DNA of 64,000 bases from Epichloe hybrida (lineage: Eukaryota > Ascomycota > Sordariomycetes > Hypocreales > Clavicipitaceae), in the NCBI GenBank assembly GCA_019022495.1, contig JAFEKR010000030.1, forward strand, positions 682,001 through 746,000. The letters are read 5' to 3'. Shown piece by piece: positions 1 to 11,132 of the stretch; position 1 is the stretch's first letter; each line of letters begins with the position of its first letter. The notes under the pieces were generated by a model. The model did no database searches. It was not told the DNA's origin and was given only the letters and a program-made list of their open reading frames with translations. Both the position numbers and the translations under genes were made by a program.

Positions 1-1193
1 AAACAACTGCCAGTATTACCTCTGGAGACGCCTGTCCCACAGGCCGGAGGCGTCCAACAAGGCTCTTTGCACATTCAAACGCGAGCCGATCTCAGGCTGC
101 TACTACCGCACACAGTCGTTCCCCGTCACCCCGAAATGACAGCATTACTTCAATCAATGGGAATGGCACGCCATTCACCCTGACAATTGTCCGCCGGGAC
201 CCGAGCTCTAGAAGTCAGTGGAATGTTGGTAAAGTCTCCTCACGACAACTCGATCCTGTAAACGCTGGCGATGAAGGAGAAGCTCAGCCGGCCTCGACTT
301 GGGGTCACCTATCGGCTCCATTGCTGCATCCCCATCCGTCCATAAATATAGAGCTCGAGAACTCTGGCTACGCCAAATTCCGGACCATGTCGCGCAAGAA
401 GAACAGCCTCGCGGAAAACGGGTTGGACGCAGCCCTCGCCGCAATGACACGCAGCAACGCCAGTGATCGTAACACCTCCCGAGGCGAGTTTGGCGTCTTT
501 TCACGGCAGTTGCTCATGGAATACTCGCAGAGTTTCGCCAAGAAGTTGCGGAAAACCATTCAGCGTCTAGAGCAGACTGGACTCAACAAGTTGACCCGCC
601 ATCGAAGTGACAGCGTTGGATCAGTCGCATCGAATGCCAGTGAAAAGTCGGACAACGTCGAAGCTGTCGCCACTGATGGACTACCCCCGCCCGGCATGAA
701 ACCTCGAGGATACGTGTTCTTGAGCCCGTGGGGTGGTAAATGTGATTTTCAAACAGGTCAGGCTGGACGCAGTCTCGTTTGCCGACACACTCCCCAAGAG
801 CTTGGCACCAGCAGCAATTACAATCCCCTGGTCGCCAGCCACGGTCCAGCAAAGTTCTTGGCGTCTTCGGGGAAAACGGTGAGCGAGTTGCGATTTAACC
901 TTCCCTCTTCGGAGCTTTTTGTAGAACGTGGGGAACAGTGGAAAGGCAATCTCGAAAGAATTTTCAAACAAGACGACGGATCGCTGGGTAACAACAGTTG
1001 CAACGCAAGAGACGATGGAGCTGTCTCCCCCTTTGGACTAAACCTGGGTAGCGAGCGGGCTGGCGGTGGTAATCGGGGGAAAACAGCCAAGCTGGGCAAG
1101 TTGATCATACACGACGAGGGATTGAAAATGCTTGATCTAGTGGTGGCAGCAAACATGGGCATATGGTGGGGAGCATGGGAGAAGAGCTTCTGA
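1..1193 (+). CDS. Hypothetical protein, 5'-truncated by the window edge
   Basis: The frame that ends at the TGA at 1191-1193 is open back to base 3, so the gene starts outside the window and at least 396 residues are visible. I do not recognise the family. The visible part is Ser/Thr/Arg-rich and probably disordered at first. It is followed by a more ordered stretch (FSRQLLMEYSQSFAKKL, then PGMKPRGYVFLSPWGGKC) and a C-terminal part with TVSELRFNLPSSELF and MLDLVVAANMGIWWGAW. No signal peptide, clear membrane segment or catalytic motif is visible in this fragment. The absence of stops over almost 1.2 kb, with codon-like composition, supports a real gene. An internal ATG at 387 could be a start if the upstream part is not coding, but the continuously open frame argues for a longer protein. 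Confidence 0.65.
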   Translation, partial: TTASITSGDACPTGRRRPTRLFAHSNASRSQAATTAHSRSPSPRNDSITSINGNGTPFTLTIVRRDPSSRSQWNVGKVSSRQLDPVNAGDEGEAQPASTWGHLSAPLLHPHPSINIELENSGYAKFRTMSRKKNSLAENGLDAALAAMTRSNASDRNTSRGEFGVFSRQLLMEYSQSFAKKLRKTIQRLEQTGLNKLTRHRSDSVGSVASNASEKSDNVEAVATDGLPPPGMKPRGYVFLSPWGGKCDFQTGQAGRSLVCRHTPQELGTSSNYNPLVASHGPAKFLASSGKTVSELRFNLPSSELFVERGEQWKGNLERIFKQDDGSLGNNSCNARDDGAVSPFGLNLGSERAGGGNRGKTAKLGKLIIHDEGLKMLDLVVAANMGIWWGAWEKSF

Positions 1194-1422
1194 TGACTTA
1201 TGCATACACAGGCATGCTTCGGAACTCGGCACATTTGTCATGACCATTTGACGAATTCTAGAGCGAGCGAGGATGAGGATAGCGTTGGTTTACTTGACTG
1301 ATTTTGCTTCTATTCACGTGCCCGTTTAATAACTGTCACTTTTTTGCTGCAACGAAGAGAGCATGTAAATATGTATGACAGTACTCTCATCTCGGGGCAT
1401 TGGCGTTCTCACATGAATACGG

Positions 1423-1757
1423 CTACGCTACGATTTTATGTTTTGTTCCCACCTTGTGATGGGCCACTACCTTGGCAACGAGGTCGTCCGGACGCTCGTC
1501 CTCCAGCCCCAGCAGTTTCATTGCAAACCCTTCCCTCGTCGTCCAGTCCGCGCCGACTGTTTCCAAGACGAAGACAATCTCCTCGGCGGCATTACGGTGT
1601 CCGTCGGCCGGCTTTTCGGCCTCCCTTTCCAAGGGATCGTCGGAGTCCAAATGCCGCGTGCACCACTTGCTCCCCGTGGCGCGCTCCAGAGACGAGGGCT
1701 TGGGAGATGACGGAGCCGACGGAGCCGACGGTTTTGATGGGCATGATGGTTGACGAC
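1423..1757 (-). CDS. Possible 3' exon of a small unidentified gene
   Basis: On the minus strand a frame is open for about 110 codons, ending at a TAG. It follows a plausible acceptor (a C-run plus CAG near 1,758), just downstream of an in-frame TGA. The peptide starts Pro/Ser-rich (SAPSAPSSPKPSSLERATG). It then becomes acidic and ordered-looking, with KWCTRHLDSDDPLE and VLETVGADWTTREGFAMK, and ends in LVAKVVAHHK. I do not recognise it and could not find a convincing upstream exon. It may be a genuine small gene convergent with the 1-1,193 gene, or a chance frame in GC-rich DNA. Confidence 0.3.
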
Positions 1758-2103
1758 GCTGGGGGGGTCAATGCCTCATATGGCAACATTGACCCCAAGT
1801 CGGAGAGACTTGTCCAATGCGTATTGTTCTTGCTGGTGCGCAATTGGATTGGCCAAATGACCCGTTCGGCGCGCATTGTTTCGGCAATTAATATTAAAAT
1901 ATATCGAATTATCCATGAATGGGTATAAAAGCTTGCATCTAAAACACTGAACGTTGAAAACACCCGTCAACATGCCAAGACCGAACCTTCCAGCTCCCCC
2001 GCTGGCCCCATCACAACACGACAAACCTCAACCCATCGACACAAGCATACCTGACCCTGACAAGACACCAATTACACACATGTTTGCTGCCGACTCATCG
2101 GGT
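1758..2103. other. Intergenic spacer downstream of carO
   Basis: This spacer holds the 3' flank of carO and an AT-rich patch near 1,885-1,930. No gene or repeat was recognised. Confidence 0.4.
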
Positions 2104-3096
2104 TTACGCACCCCCAATGACGGCAGGCTCAGCACCCGCACCATGATGGACGCCGTGACGCGCCCCAGGCACAGGGTCGCCCTTCTCATGCAGCGCGCGC
2201 GGCACCTCCTGATAATCACGAATGGCGAGCCCCAATCGCGCAGCGGAAATGTTCCTATGACCCCAGAGAAACAAGACGCCAAAGATGGGCTTCGCCAAGA
2301 CATCCAGCGCACCATAGAATGCCGCCTCAGAGTCTGGCGGAATGACGTTTCCACCCTCGCTCAGTCCCCACGCAACGGGATACAAGAACCACAGCGCCAG
2401 AGTCCAAACCGACGTGATGATGTACACCTTGCTGACGTCGCTGCCTAGCGCACTGGCGTGCCGGCGGCCGACCCACGCTACGTTCCAGACGATGATGAGG
2501 AACGCGACGCAGCCGAATGTGAAGAAGCCCCATTTGTAGCTGGACTTGACTAGCGCGCCGACCAGGCCCGTGATGATCATGACTTCGTCGAGGAGCAGCG
2601 TGAAGAGGATAGTGGGCCACGGCATACCGGCTGTCAGGAGGATGTCCAGCAACAGCAGCGGCGTGGTGATGACCCTGAAAATGCTGGCGTTAGCAACACT
2701 TTGCTGTCTTGACAAGATGGGAATGGGAACGTTTCGAGAAAGTCAGTGAAGGCAAGATGAGACATACCAGTCAATGTATCGCACGTAAAAGATCTCGCGC
2801 GTGTTCCCGGCGACTTTGCCGCCGCGGAAGAATTCCACAAAGATGGATGCCCAGCCCAGATTGGATGCCATGGCGAAGTAGGCGACGGACGCGACGAGGG
2901 TGATGGAGATGGTGATGTAGTGAAAGACGCGCTCGGTGCGTGGCTTGGTGTAGCTGTGTGCTATGAAGACCAGCGTCATCAAGGACATGAAGGCAAAGAT
3001 GGCCCAGTATACATCGGAGCCGCGGACCGTGATGGTGATGTCGGCTGTGTAGCCGTCAACGGTGCCACCGTTGGCTTCTAGGGCCTTGTTTCCCAT
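2104..3096 (-). CDS. carO: Microbial-type rhodopsin, CarO-like light-driven proton pump
   Basis: Two exons, 3096-2768 and 2674-2104, are joined across a 93-bp intron (GTATGT donor, TTTTCAG acceptor) to give 299 residues. Seven hydrophobic helices are visible. Helix C reads YIDWVITTPLLLLD, which places Asp109 at the proton-acceptor position and Asp120 at the proton-donor position of bacteriorhodopsin. Helix G carries the retinal Schiff-base lysine, Lys238, in LDVLAKPIFG. Having Asp at both carboxylate positions predicts an ion-pumping opsin like Fusarium CarO rather than a sensory NOP-1-type protein. Expected location is the plasma membrane or endomembranes, with retinal supplied by CarX. It lies head-to-tail behind carB and carRA on the same strand, with its own ~1 kb upstream region. 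Length and helix count agree with the family. Confidence 0.95.
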
Positions 3097-4090
3097 TGTG
3101 AAACGGAAAAATGGGTGAGAGTGGGGGGGTGAAGATGAGGATGAGGAGGAAGATGGAGATGAAGATGTGTGGTGTTGACGAGGTTTATGAATGTCAACGT
3201 GGCCGTTGGAAATGGATAGGCCGCGTGAGGGACTGTTTGCTGGTCATGACGTCGTACGCTTTCGTAGCACCAGACTCAGGTATGACACTTGTCTGGTGTA
3301 ATGTGATGGCATGGCGATTGCGGGACATGTGCGGCATATGGAGTTAGAGCGGGAATACACGTCGACCACATGATGTGATGATGCCACCGATAAATCGATC
3401 GGTTTTCACCTCGGCACTCACTTTGAACCTCTCCATCTGGTCAACAAGCCCCCCCCGTGCCATCCATGCGATGCAATGCAATGCATGTGTAGGCCGCGAG
3501 CCTAAATTGCACATTTGTACGATCCGGAACCGATCGTTATGCAACCCCCGCCTCCCGGTCTATCCCTTGGCATTGGACCATGCTCATGTTGAGGCGAGGC
3601 CGAGGGCGCAACTCGTAGACATGGCTGACCTTGCCAATCCGTTCATCGAGCCGGCTTGGGAGGGCGGCCGGCACTTGCGATGTCTGTGCCGAGAAGCGAC
3701 TACGATGACGCGATGACGACTGAGAGATTGAAGCATGCAGAGATGGCACGGCACGGTGATGAAAAGGCGATAGTTACAAACGGTCATGAATCATCACAAA
3801 GGTTGGTCTCGACTTCTCCATCGACTTGGAGCTAAAGTGGTGTTGTCTCTGCTAAGCCCACACCACCACTTCACACCATCCACTTCCGCACCCCCACGCC
3901 CATGTACCGCACCCCCCCCCCACGCCTCCACGCCCCCACGCCGGCCCGCGTCCACGTCCACGTCCACATCCACGTTCACATCCACGTCCACATCACCATC
4001 ACCATCCCCATCAACATGCCCATCAACGCCAATGCCCAAAACAGCAGCGCCCCAGAACCCCCCAGATGGTGCTCCACGTCCATGTCGGCA
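3097..4090. other. carO upstream region / carB 3' flank
   Basis: This ~1 kb non-coding stretch separates carB from carO. It contains a low-complexity run of CACGTC/CACATC-type hexamers at about 3,945-4,020, which encodes only repetitive shadow peptides. Purine-rich GATGAGG-type repeats lie just upstream of the carO start, at 3,115-3,170. The carO promoter must lie here. No specific light-response element could be assigned by eye. Confidence 0.5.
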
Positions 4091-5810
4091 TCAACATTCT
4101 CCGACCCATTCTCCTTTCTCCCTCTGCCTCTCCCACGGCTTGGCCATCCCGAGTTCCTCCAGCACCTGATCCACCGTCAGCTTGCTCCCAGCCAAACAGA
4201 TGGGCATCCCCGCACCAGGATGCGTGCTCGACCCGACGAAATAACATGCCTCATAGTCGGCATGTTTCGTGCGCGGCCGGAAGCTCAGCACGTTGAAGAA
4301 GCTGTGGCTGAGCCCAAGGATGGCCCCTTTGTCAAGGTTGAAGCCGTCTCTCCACGTCGCAGGCGTGTTGACCATTTCGTGGCGGATGCACTTTCGCAAG
4401 CTGGTGCCGGTGCGTGCTTCCACGGTGGCGAGCACGTATTCTCTTGCGCGAGACACGACGCCGGTCCAGTCTCGTTGGTCTTGACGGGTTATCGCATCGT
4501 TGCTCTGCTGGTCTTTTAAATGGCCCACGGGCACGAGCACGACGAGCGCATCTGTGCCTGCCGGCGCGGCGGTGGGATCGACCCGCGACGGAACGTTCAA
4601 GTAGAACGACGGCTCGTCAGGCATATCCTGTCTCGCGAAAATGGCATCGAACGACTCGCGATACTCGTTTGCGAGGAAGATGTTGTGCGCGTGGAGCTCA
4701 GGAACCTGCCTGTCGAGCGCCCAGTAAAACGAGATGGAACTGCACGACACTTTTCGCCTGCTCAGTCGCTCCGCGCGTGGCGATGGCGGGAACAGGTTCT
4801 TTGTCGCGTAGACGAGATCGGCATTAACGACGACCACGTCGGCAGCCACGCGCTCGCCCGACTCGAGAAGCACGCCTCTCGCTCGCTTCGAATCTCGATC
4901 GAGCATCACCTTTCCCACGGGCGTGTTCATCCGATACGTCACGCCTGATCGCGCGCCGACGTTGACGAGCGCCTCGATGACCTTGTGAAATCCCCCTATG
5001 GGATACCAGATACCCTCTGCCAGCTCCGTGTACTGCAGGAGAGAATACGTGCCCGGTGCTTCAAACGGCGACATGCCCATGTACATGCTCGCAAAGGTGA
5101 AGACCCTCCTGAGCCGTTCTGTCCGAAAGTATCGCGCCGCACGCGCATACATGCTCTCGAAAGGATGCAGCGTGAGCACGTGGCGAAGGAAACTCGGGCG
5201 CAGCATAGACAGCAGTGATGTGAAGTTCCTATGCAGGACATGTCGCACCGAGAGTTCGTAATGGCGATGCGATTCGGCCAGGAAGCCAAAGTAGCGCTCA
5301 AACCCATCTGCTCCTTCGTACTTCTCCACCTGGCCCTTCATCCGCGCAAGGTCGGTGGACAATTCGAAGCTGGAGCCATCGTGAAAGTGAACAGTGTAGT
5401 TTGGCTCGCACTTGACGAGGTGCACGTCTTCAGCCTCCAGAGAGGTGTCGAGGTCTCCGAAGGTCTCGGCGAACAGGCGCGGGAGGAGGAGGAGTGACGG
5501 GCCTTGGTCGAAGCGCTGGTGGACGGACGTGTCAGCTTTCACTTTGAGAAGATGTGTTTCGTGGAAAGCTTACGTAGCCGTCGTGGTGAAGCAAGGAGCA
5601 GCGGCCGCCCGTGAATGCATTCTTTTCAAAGACTGTGACGGCGAAGCCTGCTTTTGCGAGACGCGCTGCTGCCGAGACGCCTCCGATGCCGGCGCCTAGC
5701 TCTCGTCAGCTTGAGCTACGAGGGAAATCCTGCAGGGAAATGCTAAGGGAGCTGTGCAAACCTATTACGATGGCAGTTGGCTTTTCGCCCGGAGACTTGG
5801 TGTCGACCAT
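4091..5810 (-). CDS. carB: Phytoene desaturase (phytoene dehydrogenase), CarB
   Basis: Three exons, 5810-5762, 5695-5574 and 5515-4091, give about 531 residues. Splicing restores the N-terminal dinucleotide-binding motif AIVIGAGIGGVSAAARLAKAG, followed by VFEKNAFTGGRC and DGYRFDQGPSLLLLP. These are the hallmarks of CrtI-type FAD-dependent phytoene desaturases. The C-terminus has the conserved GSSTHPGAGMPICLAGSKL segment. The enzyme introduces successive double bases into phytoene towards lycopene and, in fungi, 3,4-didehydrolycopene/torulene, at a membrane surface. The first exon ends inside the FAD motif and its donor is the less usual GTTTGC. The second intron is GTAAGC...CACCAG. It lies 268 bp downstream of carRA on the same strand. 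Confidence 0.95.
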
Positions 5811-6078
5811 GGTCTCTGGTGTGTCATGTCAGGCCTTACGGGATACATGGGCTTGACAGCGAAGAGACGGGACGGGAACATTTCAGCAAGTAGAATGGAA
5901 GAAGATATGGTCGCAGGTACTAGTTTAGTGTGGTGTCAGAAGAGTCACCGCTAGATGTTTAGCCAGTGCGACCTCGTGTGCCGCACCACGACCACGATGG
6001 AGGCATTTCTCGTGTCGTCGTCATACATTTTTCCCATCCAATCTCACAAACTCCACTCATGTATGTATGTGGTGACGA
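5811..6078. promoter_or_regulatory. carRA-carB intergenic region (carB promoter)
   Basis: These 268 bp separate the end of carRA from the ATG of carB, both on the minus strand. The region must hold the carB promoter and the carRA 3' end. No distinct motif was assigned. Confidence 0.4.
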
Positions 6079-7946
6079 CTACGCATGCAACGCCCGCCAA
6101 CCCACCCGCACCCTCTGCACAACCGGCACCGTCGCACGACGTCTCTCTCCCCCTCTGCCTCCCTCTCCCCGTCTCAACACACGCCCGATCTCCATGTAGC
6201 TCTCGACAGCCACGCGCATCGCCCCGCGCGCTGGGCCGGGCAGAGCGTCGATTGCGTCCCTGTTGTCGCGGTAAATGCCATCTGCCTCGTCGAGCAGCCT
6301 CTCGCGCAGGCGCAGCACCGCGGCAGAGGCGGGCTCGGCCAAGACATCGTCTGGGCCGAGCTCGTGCTGCGCGAGCCACGTCGTGGGCAGGTACACGCGG
6401 TTCATGGCGGCGTCGACGGCAATGTCGCGCGCCACGTTGACGTACTGGAGGGCGATGGCCATGCGCCGCCCGGACGTGACGAGATGACGATGCGTGTCCC
6501 GCGACACTGGCGTCGTCGCCGTGTTGTGCAGAATCAGCTCGATGCAGAGCTCGGCCACGGTGCCCGCCACGCACGCCGCGTACTCGGAGAGGTGCGCCTC
6601 GTCTTGAATCGGCCACCTGTTGTTGTTGTTGCCTTTGCCGTCGTCGAAGCCCAGGTCTGTCTCGAAGCCGTCGAGGAGACGGTACAAGGGCGCGCTGGGC
6701 AAGTATGCCGGCAGATGCAGGAGCGCGGAGCGTGTGTTTTCGGGAAACGACGCGACGGCTTGTTTCGTAAGAGCCGCCGCCGGGGCTTCGCTCCTCGTCT
6801 CCTTCCCGTGATCCCCGTAGACAAGGTCCAGGTATCCCCTCAGCTTGGCGACGTACTCGTACGCCTCTCTCGACGTCTTCGCATCGTCCACCAAGTCGTC
6901 CGCCACCCGGCAGAACGAGTACAGGAGCATCAAGTCGATGCGCGTTCGCCCGCTGAAGAAGGCGCTGGCGAAGTAGAAGCTGCGGCTTTTCCTGCGCAGC
7001 CGCACCGCCGCGTCGCGGATGGCATGTATTCGACCGTGGTCGTACCGCGCACTGCTCAGGAGCAAGGCGCGTACGAGGAGCGCGGGGGACGGCAGCGTGG
7101 CGGCCATGGGTGGAAATATCCGAGAGTTGGCGTCGAGTACTGCGACGGCGTGGTCGAAGGCAACGAGTCCGAAGACGACGAGCGTGTTCGTCGCCAGGAA
7201 GAAGACGGCTTCTTCGACCTCGAGGCCGCGCCAGATGTAGATGCCCAGCTTTGTTCCCCTCGTGATGACCCAGGTGCCGCGCCGCAGGGCCATGGTGTCG
7301 ACAATCCAGAGGTACAGCGTCGGCAGAACGATTGGGAGAAGCGTAGCGGACAATGGCAGCCTTTGAATCATGCAGCCCGACAGACCCCAGAGTAAGAGCG
7401 CAAAGGGGCCGGCCCAGACGAGGATGAGGCCGAGATACGTCCCCTTGCCGCCGTGCGCAATCATCCATGCTCCGGAGGAAATGGCGGTAGCCATGACGGC
7501 AAATATGCCGTGTTTGAGTAGGGCCTCACGAGTGGCGTCATTCGAGTTGCGTTTTTGAACGGGGAGTAGATATGCCGCGTGCGTGACCGTCTTGCTGAGG
7601 AAGAGGTACAGGATGCTCGTGTTGTACGCCTGGATAACGAAGAAGAAGAGCTCCTCGGCGGGAATGTCGAATAGCTTGGGACCAACAATGACGTGAGGCG
7701 GGTACGTCCAGATCTGCCGGTGTATGAGGTACGAGTCCCATGGTATCGTTGAGATGACGGCAACGGACACCAAGAATGCGACGCGGTACAGATCCAGCCG
7801 AGTAGAGATGCCGCGGTAGAAAAAGGTCAGAATGACTGCTGGCGGAATGGTATATTTGACGTGTCTGCCCCCCTTTTTCTCAGCATGTAGTGGTATACGT
7901 GGTTTGTGGACACTCCAACTTACACTAGGGCGTATTCGAAGCCCAT
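6079..7946 (-). CDS. carRA: Bifunctional lycopene cyclase / phytoene synthase, CarRA
   Basis: Exon 1 (7946-7924) encodes MGFEYALV. A 59-bp intron (GTAAGT...GGGCAG) leads to the long exon 7864-6079, and together they give about 602 residues. The N-terminal half is the membrane lycopene cyclase, with PWDSYLIHRQIWTYPP, EELFFFVIQ and EEAVFFLATNTLVVFGL in two related hydrophobic repeats. The C-terminal half is a trans-isoprenyl diphosphate synthase of the phytoene synthase type, with the two Asp-rich motifs YSFCRVADDLVDD and NVARDIAVDAAMNRVYLP. The first condenses two geranylgeranyl diphosphates into phytoene, and the cyclase domain makes β-ionone rings. It is transcribed divergently from carX and in tandem with carB. 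This fused architecture is characteristic of fungi. Confidence 0.95.
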
Positions 7947-8718
7947 GATTTAGACTTCAGCGCCGTGACAATGGATGTCACGATGACATGAACTGTTTTG
8001 CTGTGAGATGGGTAAAACGTTTGGACGCCAACGAATCAAGACTGGCTGCGATTCCAAAATGGTGGTGTCTATGGGGCATAGAGAAAGACCAGACGTCTCG
8101 ACTTCTCCATGGACAACCAGATGACTGAGTGTGGCATTCGTGGCATTCGTGGCATTTGTGGCATCTGGCATCTGGCATCTGGCATCTGGCATCTGGCATC
8201 TGGCATCTGGCATCTGGCATCTGGCATCTGGCATCTGGCATCTGGCATCTGGCATCTGGCATCTGGCATCTGGCCCTGCCATCAAGTGAAAGTCGTGACG
8301 TCTAGACAACCCGAGCGCTAGCTCTGTCGGGCCATTCCTCGTCGAATCGCTTGGCCATGAACGACGTCAGCATGCTTAACCCGAGCACATGGCGTGATCT
8401 TTGTGATCCACTTTGCTTTGCTAGGCTCGTGGACGGGGTTACTCGCGTTGTTGTCATCATCATCACAAGTCCACACCGTCTCACAGATGGCAACGTGAGA
8501 TGAAAGCGTGTGCGGCCGATCGGGAAGCGTCCGGGAGTTATGACGCATCGTTTCCAGCCTAGTAAACATTGCCATTGCAAGTTCTTGGTATCATGCTTCG
8601 TCGCACAGGTGGTGCATCTCAAACGATTGTAATACCTACATTGACGCCATCTGAAGTGCAATGCAAGGTTGGGCTTATCTCAGGACCAAACGGGGGGCTC
8701 GCAGACGTGCTCACCAAG
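7947..8718. promoter_or_regulatory. Bidirectional carRA/carX promoter region
   Basis: The 772 bp between the divergent starts of carRA and carX must carry both promoters. A perfect 16-copy heptamer array (8162-8273) sits in it, much nearer to carRA. If carX instead starts at the upstream in-frame ATG at 8569, the spacer is 622 bp. Confidence 0.6.
8162..8273. repeat. Heptanucleotide minisatellite, CATCTGG x 16
   Basis: Sixteen uninterrupted copies of CATCTGG fill exactly 112 bp. They are preceded at about 8,134-8,161 by degenerate GGCATTCGT/GGCATTTGT copies. Since 7 is not a multiple of 3, the array is open in several frames and creates spurious repetitive ORFs on both strands. Its place inside the carRA/carX spacer makes it a possible source of spacing variation. 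Confidence 0.95.
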
Positions 8719-10845
8719 ATGCATCACCCTTCGGAGGCATTGTCCCTCGTTCCGGCCGTTGCACTCGCCCTATTTGTCTGTGTAACCATCACATCAAGCA
8801 TACTGACATGGACATGGCTCAACAAGGACAAGGGCGAAAAAGAAAGATGCGTCCCACATCCGTGAGTCTTCCTTGTAACTCGCCCGGCTCACCCGTCGTC
8901 TGCTACTTCACGCAGCTCCATGAGCTAAATTAAGAAATGTACGCAACGCAGATACCTGCAAGGCAACTTTGCGCCAATACAAACGACTCGTCCCCTGACA
9001 CCCTGCAAATACACGGGCACACTCCCTCGCGAGCTCAGAGGCGGTCAATACGTACGCAACGGCGGCAACCCGGTGGCCAACGACGATCTCGGCCGCGATG
9101 CGCACTGGTTCGATGGCGACGGGATGCTCAGCGGCGTGGCCTTCATCGAGGGCGACAGCAACGGCGCAGTCGTACCGCATTTCGTAAACCAATTCATCCT
9201 CACCGATGTGTACTTGTGCGCGTCGTCCATGACATCACCGCTTCGAACGCCCATCTTGCCGTCCATCGCGACGCTCATTGACCCTCTCTCGACCTTGTAC
9301 ACCATCACATCACGCATTCTACGGACGGTTTCGCTCGTCGTGCTATCGCACCTTCCGGGATCACTGCACCCAATCAAGAAGATCTCGGTTGCCAACACGG
9401 GTGTTTTTTATCATGATGGCCGCGCGCTGGCGACGTGCGAGTCTGGACCGCCCATGCGCATTGCGCTGCCGACGCTGGACACTGTCGGCTGGTACAACGG
9501 GCATCATGCAGAGGGGGAAGTCGAAGGCGAAGGCGAAGGCCAAGAAGACCATGACGAACCCACGGAAGCTGGGACCGGGCCGGACGCAGTAATCGGCGGT
9601 ACCGGGCCGTTGTCGTTCATGCGTGAATGGACGACAGCGCATCCTCGCTCCGATCCTGTGACGGGGGAGCTGCTGCTCTTTCACTCGACATTCATCCCGC
9701 CCTTTGTGCGGTACTCTGTCATTCCCGAGCAAGATTCTCGCAAGACTTGGCCACGACGGCGGCTCCTCAACGCCGCTGTGCCGGGCATCTCGTCCCCCAA
9801 GATGATGCACGACTTCGGCGTCTCGCCCACGCACACAATCATCATGGACCTGCCCCTCTCGCTGGCGCCGCAGAACCTCGCGCGCAACCTGCCCGTCGTG
9901 TCATACGATCCGTCTTCCCCCTCGAGGTTCGGCATCTTCCCGCGCTACTCGCCCCAGACTGTGCGGTGGTTCCATACCGACCCGTGCTGCATCTTCCACA
10001 CCGCCAACGCGTGGGACTCCCCGGACGCCGTACACCTGCTGGCATGCCGATTGACGTCGCCGTCACTCGTCTTCTCAGCCGGCGGGATCCCCGTGGCCCC
10101 GGCCAAAGATGACCAGTGCCGTCTATACTACTACCAGTTCCCGCGGGACGCTTCTTCTTCCCAAACCATTACACACGAGTGGGCTCTCCTCTCATTACCG
10201 CTCGAGTTCCCCTCGTTACCGGATGCAGTGTCCATGAGTCCAGCGCGGTACATATACGGGTGCAGCTCCGCGTCGAATTTCTCCGCGGCGCTAGGCCGGG
10301 CCGTCAAGATTGACGCCCTCGTCCGAGTTGACGTGCAGCGGCTCATTGCGCAGGGCATTGCCGATCCGCCCGCCCGGGTGACGGGGTGCGTCGACACGCG
10401 GTCCATGGCCGAGATTGCATCCTCGTCTAATCCAGATGACCCCGTGCGCGTCTTTCGCCTACCAGCGGGCTGGTACGCGCAGGAGCCGCGGTTCGTGCCG
10501 CGGGACGGTGGCGGCGAGCAAGACGGGTGGCTGCTGACGTACGTCTTTGACGAGTCGCAGCTGGATGAGGCTGGCAATGTCGGTGTCGATGCCGCGAGTG
10601 AGCTGTGGATCATCGATGCGCCGAGGATGAATGCGGGGATGCGCGCTGTTGTCGCGAGGGTGCGGCTGCCGCAGCGGGTGCCGTACGGGTTACACGGGAG
10701 CTGGTTCTCCAAGCGAGAGGTGGATGGACAGCGGCCGTGGAATCATTCGAGGAGTTCGGAGTTGCGGACGACGAGGAAGCGGGGACGGGAGCAGGGAACC
10801 TCGTGGGGGAGGGCCAGGGATGCGTTCATGTCCTACCTGGCGTGA
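8719..10845 (+). CDS. carX: Carotenoid cleavage dioxygenase, CarX-like (retinal-forming)
   Basis: Exon 1 (8719-8861) and exon 2 (8952-10845), joined across a 90-bp intron (GTGAGT...CGCAG), give about 678 residues. Splicing creates HPYLQGNFAPIQ, the usual entry into fungal carotenoid oxygenases. It is followed by QYVRNGGNP and DAHWFDGDGML. Histidines expected to bind the catalytic Fe(II) lie in KMMHDFGVSPTHT, RWFHTDPCCIFHT and YGLHGSWF, as in the RPE65/CCD seven-bladed propeller family. The product should cleave β-carotene or related carotenoids to retinal, the CarO chromophore. The N-terminus before the splice is hydrophobic (VPAVALALFVCV), possibly a membrane anchor. An in-frame ATG at 8569 would add 50 residues. 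I favour 8719 because the extension does not resemble the family. CarX is preferred over CarT because of the cluster context. Confidence 0.88.
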
Positions 10846-10859
10846 TGCGGGAAGCTGCA

Positions 10860-10960
10860 TCGTCAAACGAAGAGTGATGACAAGAGTGATGACAAGAGTG
10901 ATGCCTCAGCTTTGAGGCTGCAATGTGAGGCTGTGAATATCCTCAACATCTAGAACAGAC
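10860..10960. repeat. Left copy of a diverged direct repeat flanking the accessory island
   Basis: Immediately after the carX stop, the sequence ATGACAAGAGTGATGCCTCAG is followed by TGAGGCTG...ATGTGAG...TCCTCAACA. The same order of words recurs at about 19,398-19,475, apart from small indels. A short internal tandem (GAGTGATGACAA) occurs only here. Confidence 0.6.
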
Positions 10961-11026
10961 TAGATAAGTGGGGGTAAACTAGTTTAGGAGGGCGCCTATC
11001 CTAGATCTGTACTGTAGAACGGACGC

Positions 11027-11132
11027 CTAAACACGCATCTGTCAAAAATTGATTACGCATCTGCCGTTAGTCCTAATCGGGATGGACAACCCGCCCACCT
11101 GTTTTTAGTGTGGCTCGCGTCCATTAATCTTC
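11027..11132 (+). repeat. Left terminal inverted repeat of the 10.97-14.27 kb transposon
   Basis: This matches the reverse complement of 14,129-14,234 with few differences. Unlike the interior it has kept GC-rich words such as ACAACCCGCCCACCTG. Confidence 0.85.

Noticed and set aside
6044..7468. Long open frames on both strands opposite and alongside carRA (474 aa minus, 436 aa plus at 6,085-7,395)
   Set aside because: They are GC-rich shadows of carRA. They are Arg/His/Pro-rich with no motifs, while the 6,079-7,864 frame carries all cyclase and synthase motifs.
8162..8273. CRISPR-like direct repeats
   Set aside because: Units are contiguous with no spacers and the genome is eukaryotic.
7950..8321. 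Repetitive peptides (CQMPDAR, SGIWHLA) encoded around the heptamer array
   Set aside because: They come solely from the CATCTGG array, which is open in several frames. There is no start context or unique coding sequence.
9361..10877. Several frames overlapping carX on either strand
   Set aside because: They are shadows of the carotenoid oxygenase frame and lack its iron-ligand motifs.
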